From NCBI GenBank assembly GCA_949358305.1, contig OX442323.1:3224001-3288000 (forward strand): 64,000 nucleotides of DNA, written 5' to 3'. Under the pieces are notes generated by a model. The model made no database searches. It worked only from the letters and a program-made list of their open reading frames with translations, and was not told the DNA's origin. Below, piece after piece: positions 60,201-64,000 of the stretch. The stretch's first letter is position 1. Each line of letters begins with the position of its first letter. The translations under genes and the position numbers were made by a program. This DNA comes from Strigamia acuminata. Taxonomy: Eukaryota > Arthropoda > Chilopoda > Geophilomorpha > Linotaeniidae.

Positions 60201-61102
60201 TGTATTAATTTTTTTTTTAATTTTAGAACAGAATAGACGAGCTTTTTGAACAAATCCTATGCAAAAATGCAGAAATTTCGCTTGATAAGTGCACTGAAGT
60301 GATCAATAAGTTGCACGAAAAAATAATTGTTGACAAAATTAAGAAGGAGTATGCTAGGGCTGGAGGATACGAAGAGTATTGTGCAGATATAACTCGTCTA
60401 TTGGACGAGTATCAAGCTGTGCCTGGAAAAGGAGTGAAATCCGAGGAAGTTCTTCGCGTTTTCATGAAGGAAAAGGATGCGGAACGCAATATTATTTTGC
60501 ACGCTGATGCACAAATGTCTGAAAAAGACAGGCAACTTGAAAGTACATGCAACTAATTTTCTATTTTGTGATTATTTTTTATTTTTTATTTTGTTTTGGG
60601 TTCAGAAACGATGAATGAGAAGAAATTATTGGAAAGGGAAAAACTAGCTTTAGCTGAAGAGGCCGATGAAGTAAAACGCCACATTGAAATGCTGAAGAAA
60701 GATCATGAAGTAAAGAGTAATGATTATTACGACTTGGTTTGTGGTTGATGCATGTGTATATTGTAGGAGCAATTGCAGAAGGTGAAAAAAGAGTTTGACA
60801 AGCTACAAATTGAGAAAGAGAAGGAAATGGATGACTTATTGGAGAAGCGCATGGAAGAAAAAGAACGATTACTTCAAGAGGGATTTGAGAAAAAAGCTAA
60901 CGCGATGACTGAGGAAATCGAGTCATTGAAAGAACAAAAGAAAAGCAAATCGTTAGTCGTGGATGTACTTGATGGAGTCGAAAGAGTTGCCAGTATGGGT
61001 CCACAAATATTAGTGTGTCGCCAAGCGTTTCAGTCCGAGGCGTTTAATCCGCGGCCTACGGGCCGCTGGCGGTCCAGGGTGCCTAAGGTCCCACGCAAAT
61101 AG
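57265..61102 (+). CDS. guanylate-binding protein (GBP family large GTPase)
   Basis: Eight exons join in phase to 632 residues: 57265-57448, 57513-57640, 57709-57815, 58763-59211, 59275-59549, 60227-60542, 60606-60709 and 60767-61102. The GTPase domain has the P-loop GPYRTGKS (residues 45-52), TKGIWVWC, the G3 motif DTEGLSDPEK, SLAVLLSSTFIFN, and AVRDF at the GBP-type guanine site. The middle part (LALEYVKAINSGAIPCIEST) and the long charged coiled-coil end (EKEKEMDDLLEKRMEEKERL) follow the vertebrate GBP layout. GBPs hydrolyse GTP to GMP, assemble on membranes and act in cell-autonomous defence in vertebrates. No CaaX box is seen. The last 30 or so residues, after GPQIL, are Arg/Pro-rich and may be read-through into a GC-rich insertion. 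Confidence 0.9.
57915..58240. mobile_element. MITE in GBP intron 3, left
   Basis: CATCACAGACCTAAATACTA near the left end pairs with TAGTATATTTAGGTCTGTGG at the right. The right part resembles 35.6 kb. A TGACGTCA lies at 57991. Confidence 0.5.
58253..58672. mobile_element. MITE in GBP intron 3, right
   Basis: Left GGTATAAGGCTATACGGATT, right (inverted) GGTATAAGGCATTACGGATT, each continuing into TATGGACAA; about 420 bp. Confidence 0.7.
59560..60200. repeat. interspersed repeat in GBP intron 5
   Basis: It shares GATGGTGCACGGAAAAATT-type words with 18.9-19.2 kb and contains the perfect 24-bp palindrome at 60138-60161 (CAGACTCTGAAT and its complement). Confidence 0.6.
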
Positions 61103-61139
61103 AGTCTAGTGCTTTTGTTTGGACAGCAAACAGCATTAA

Positions 61140-61158
61140 AATAAATAATTAAAATAAA
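61140..61158 (+). terminator. poly(A) signals of the GBP gene
   Basis: AATAAA at 61140-61145 and 61153-61158, about 40-55 bp past the stop. Confidence 0.5.
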
Positions 61159-61175
61159 ATGGCCACAAATTATTT

Positions 61176-61953
61176 AATCCCCATTTGACTAGATTTTCCC
61201 CCCTAAAGGGGATTTATTTTTTTCCCCCATCCAAACTCCCCCAAGTAAACTAAAGAACCCCCCCTAACTGTAATATCCCCTAATATTGTATTTTCCCCCC
61301 AACCAATTAACCCCCATTTATTTGTAAACGAACTCCCAACATTATTCATACCACCTCCTACGTTTCCTAAACGTTACCCATTGTTGCAATTTGTTGGCTG
61401 GCACACGGGCCACTTCAAAGGCGCGCCATGCACCAACAACGGCTTGGAGTCGACCAACAACATCATAAAAACACACGAGACATTTTGGGAGAGACTGGCA
61501 ATGGACGTCTTCATTCAGAAGTTGAAAGGGATGGTGAAATGTTGGTCTTTGGAAAGGCACATGGAATCCGTCAATGTCAAGAAGTTTGCTCTTACTCCAA
61601 CGGTTACCTTACAGCACTACACAGACGGTTACAACTGGAAACTAACAAAACCTAGCGTGATTCTCCGTGTACGAGGTAATGTTAAGTCATACTATGTCAC
61701 CCCCAGAAGTAGTGTGTGGCAGGTTAACATTACAAATGATGCATCGAGTGGAATGATATTGGAATTATGTGGGGGTACCTTAGAAATTATTGGGGGTAAA
61801 ATTGGTTGGGGGGCAAATACATTACTAGGGGGAAGTAAAGTTTGGGGCGGTTATTTAGTTTACAGGGGGGGTTTTGTTAGGGGAACATTTTATTCCACTT
61901 AGAGGGCAAAATTTAGTCAAAATTGGGGGGGTGGGTTTAAATCGGATTTAATC
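61176..61953 (+). mobile_element. MULE-like transposon, internally reduced
   Basis: About 150-bp imperfect inverted ends (61176-61320 and 61770-61945) are rich in C-runs on the left and G-runs on the right; for example CCCCCCAACCAATT on the left pairs with AATTGGTTGGGGGG on the right. Between them is a transposase fragment. ATTTAATC at 61172-61179 and 61946-61953 could be an 8-bp target duplication, but the exact ends are not certain. Confidence 0.65.
61327..61740 (+). pseudogene. MULE-type transposase fragment
   Basis: The frame, about 130 codons, contains CTNNGLESTNNIIKTHETFW followed by ERLAMDVFIQKL. This matches the N-x-x-LES-x-N-x-x-IK...T-x-RERLP block C-terminal to the catalytic core in Mutator-like transposases. 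The catalytic DDE part is absent, and the frame runs into the right inverted end. Confidence 0.6.
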
Positions 61954-61989
61954 GGAAAAAATTAATAAAGTTAACACGAAAACTTTATT

Positions 61990-62259
61990 TCAGGAATTAA
62001 TGAAATGTTGGGGCGAAACGGCACAATTGTAACAATCTAACTAACTTGTAGACGTGATGCCCTTTCCCGCCAAGAATAGTGCAATAAAATTATTTTTTGC
62101 ATACTTATGTAAAATTTTATGCAAATTTTTTTTTCTTTATTTTTTTCTTTTTAGTTGTTTATTTTTGAAAAATTTAATGCACCGGTAGATGAAGTGGGGC
62201 GCGGAAGATCGACTTGCTTAAAAATGGGTTGCAATGCTAAAAAGTTTGGGAACCCCTGT
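61990..62259. mobile_element. hAT relic, right end
   Basis: Read on the minus strand it begins CAGGGGTTCCCAAACTTTTT, a hAT terminus. AACAATCTAACTAACTTGTA and GCACCGGTAGATGAAGTG match 33.97-34.2 kb. The left terminus is missing, probably lost next to the MULE insertion. Confidence 0.65.
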
Positions 62260-62288
62260 GTTAGTGTATGGTCCGAGACAATTCCTGT

Positions 62289-62504
62289 TCATCCAATGTG
62301 GCCCGGGGAAGACAAAAGGCTGGACACTAATAAAGTGATTTTAACGACATTAATAGCGGTCTTGAACTTAAAAATAATTTCTAAAACCATAGGTCTTTCG
62401 AACAAACGATCATCTTCAGTGGTCATTTTGTTTTGTTGGATTTGTATATCACGAAGCAGAGGGTGGACGAGAATTTTCTCGGCCCGTAGTTCTTTTGCGG
62501 TCAT
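62289..62504 (-). other. coding-looking open frame, unrecognised
   Basis: It starts at a true ATG (MTAKELRAEKILVHPLLRDI) and runs about 71 codons with balanced composition before stopping next to the hAT end. It may be a piece of a transposon gene. Confidence 0.3.
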
Positions 62505-62615
62505 AATTTTATCTGATTATCAATGTAAATTAACGTGGGTCTGTTGATTTTGTTACTCATTCTTTTTATTTGCTATGTATTGCAGCTGAAAGTCTGATCA
62601 AATATGCCTATATAG

Positions 62616-62791
62616 TTATCTATGTCCTTGCAATTGCCAATCTTCCACATCACTAGCTTCGCTCTTAATTCGTCTTGAAAAACCCAATTCTTCTATATCA
62701 CTATCCGAAACACGTTCTTCTTTATAATTTAATATCGATCTGAGCTGTTGTTTGAGCGATTTTCCACGACGTAAGAAACCTAGACATCTTC
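62616..62791 (-). CDS. candidate terminal exon, unrecognised
   Basis: From an acceptor-like TTGAG at 62792 the minus strand codes about 58 residues (RCLGFLRRGKSLKQQLRSIL, then an acidic Ser/Asp stretch containing VSDSDIEELGFSRR) ending at a TAA at 62616-62618. The composition is strongly protein-like and short acidic tails are common. No partner exon is found in the remaining 1.2 kb. Confidence 0.35.
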
Positions 62792-62799
62792 CTCAAGGT

Positions 62800-64000
62800 T
62801 CAAATATGTCTTCTAATCATTTTCATGCTGATAACCCAAGATATATTTGAAAAATCCATTTCCATATATGCAAATTATAAAAAAAAAGAAGAAACATTCT
62901 TTATACTCTTATTCAGTCAACATTTTGCACTTTACATGCGATAAATCCTGCTTGCTGTCGCATGTCACAAAGCAGGATCATACATTTGTCCTCGGCAGTG
63001 ACAGAAACAAAATAAATTCTGCTATGTTGTTTAGAAGATCAATCACGATCCGCCTTTGCTAAAAAACTGATTACGGCACAGACGAAAGCACGTGTGATGT
63101 TTATGTGGCAATATATCATTCTTGTTCTGTGGTGTCATAAGGGCCGTGCTAATTTTGTTTAGTCTACTCCTAGTATCGTTAGTGGCTCACCTATGTTTCT
63201 GCACAAATTTACATTTTAACAGGAAGTGACGTCATTTTCATCCGCAGCATACACGCAAGTGTGAACCAGGCTTAGTACTCATAAGCAGTTTTCTACGTAG
63301 GAAACCAGTCTGCCCACAGAAATTTTGCCTACAGAAAAAACTGGTACTCACAAATTTCATCCCAGTATTGGAAAGTTTATACACACAGAAAAGTCTGTGG
63401 GCATACACTTCTGTTAGCAGATGATCTTATGCGTTTGAGTTTGAATAAATGTCGAAAGAAGTGCTCAGAGTCTCCAACTGAATAAATTTCTCAAGATTAT
63501 TAACAGATTTCACACTGTGCTGTTTGTTCGGTTTAATCCGATGTCAATGTCGTGTTCAAATGTCTGCTTATTAATTTTGTTTACGCGTTTTCATGAAATA
63601 ACACAAACCTAATTAAAAGCGACTTTAATGTTCACTTTGCAATTGTTCCACGCTAGTGGTGATGAAGAATGCCAATAAATGACAGCGACAATTCATTTAA
63701 AATGGCACTTAATGAAAATCTAAATTTATAAGTTTCGCATCGCTTGAAAAATCATACAAGGGTAATTAATAATTAGCATAATCTGAATTAAACTCGTTCG
63801 TGCATGCCCAAGAGGCATCACATGCACTCTAGAAAATTCTGCCATGCAATCCCAAAACCACATTTCGGAGGAATCTGATTGACGGATTGGGTAATACCAG
63901 CTTTCTGTACAACACTTTGATAATTTGGAACTGAAGTAGCCTGACAGCATGTGAAGATTTTTTTGTCCATAGGTGTACATAAAAGTTGCCGTATCGCAAA
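62800..64000. other. noncoding to the window edge; repeat fragments
   Basis: About 63220-63430 carries TGACGTCA plus AGTGTGAACCAGGCTTAGTA and CAGTCTGCCCACAGA words related to elements at 18.9, 43.2 and 59.6 kb. The minus-strand open frame 63726-63980 is not recognised. Confidence 0.35.

Noticed and set aside
1-64000. CRISPR arrays, operons or other prokaryotic features
   Set aside because: Introns, poly(A) signals and animal gene families show nuclear eukaryotic DNA; the repeats are satellites and transposons without spacers.
1-64000. tRNA and rRNA genes
   Set aside because: A by-eye scan for B-box (GGTTCRANNCC) contexts and rRNA cores found none; a covariance search would be needed to exclude them fully.

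Overview
This is animal nuclear DNA: AT-rich, with short and long GT-AG introns, split genes on both strands and many small inverted-repeat DNA transposons. The gene set (an APAF1-type apoptosome gene with CARD, NB-ARC and WD40 parts, two tetraspan genes resembling the arthropod DUF4728/MTP-LAPTM family, a guanylate-binding protein, CLPB and UQCRQ) suggests an invertebrate, most likely a non-holometabolan arthropod. The species cannot be named from the sequence. All gene models were assembled by eye from splice sites, reading-frame phase and family knowledge; no database search was run.

Left part (1-12 kb, gene-dense). A minus-strand exon coding a Q/N/G/W seven-residue repeat runs off the left edge. 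Next come a minus-strand RING exon with a decayed duplicate of part of it, and a four-exon minus-strand gene for an unrecognised protein of about 110 residues. A plus-strand CLPB (mitochondrial ankyrin-AAA+ disaggregase) gene has its ankyrin and C-terminal exons but lacks the whole ATPase core. UQCRQ (complex III subunit, minus) and APAF1 (plus, 17 coding exons, about 1263 residues) are arranged head to head across a short shared promoter region.

Middle (12-54 kb, gene-poor). Two tetraspan genes of one family face each other. The plus-strand copy has its main exons at 25.8-27.75 kb and a possible coding first exon 12 kb upstream. The minus-strand copy has six coding exons spread over 36.0-43.0 kb, and its promoter may lie near 51.4-51.7 kb. 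They share intron positions and phases, so they look like paralogues. The rest is satellites, microsatellites and layered miniature transposons: pogo-like elements carrying a piggyBac-like foldback and a hAT-like insertion, several TA-flanked MITE families, and hAT relics. A few single exons with good splice sites could not be tied to a gene.

Right part (54-64 kb). An eight-exon guanylate-binding protein gene (57.3-61.1 kb) has two MITEs in its third intron. Directly after it lies a MULE-like transposon with long imperfect inverted repeats around a piece of transposase, then a hAT relic and two coding-looking minus-strand pieces of unknown origin.

Three points deserve priority. The CLPB gene has no AAA+ core. 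The Q/N/G/W repeat exon varies mainly at synonymous positions on the minus strand. Conserved intron positions link the two tetraspan genes.
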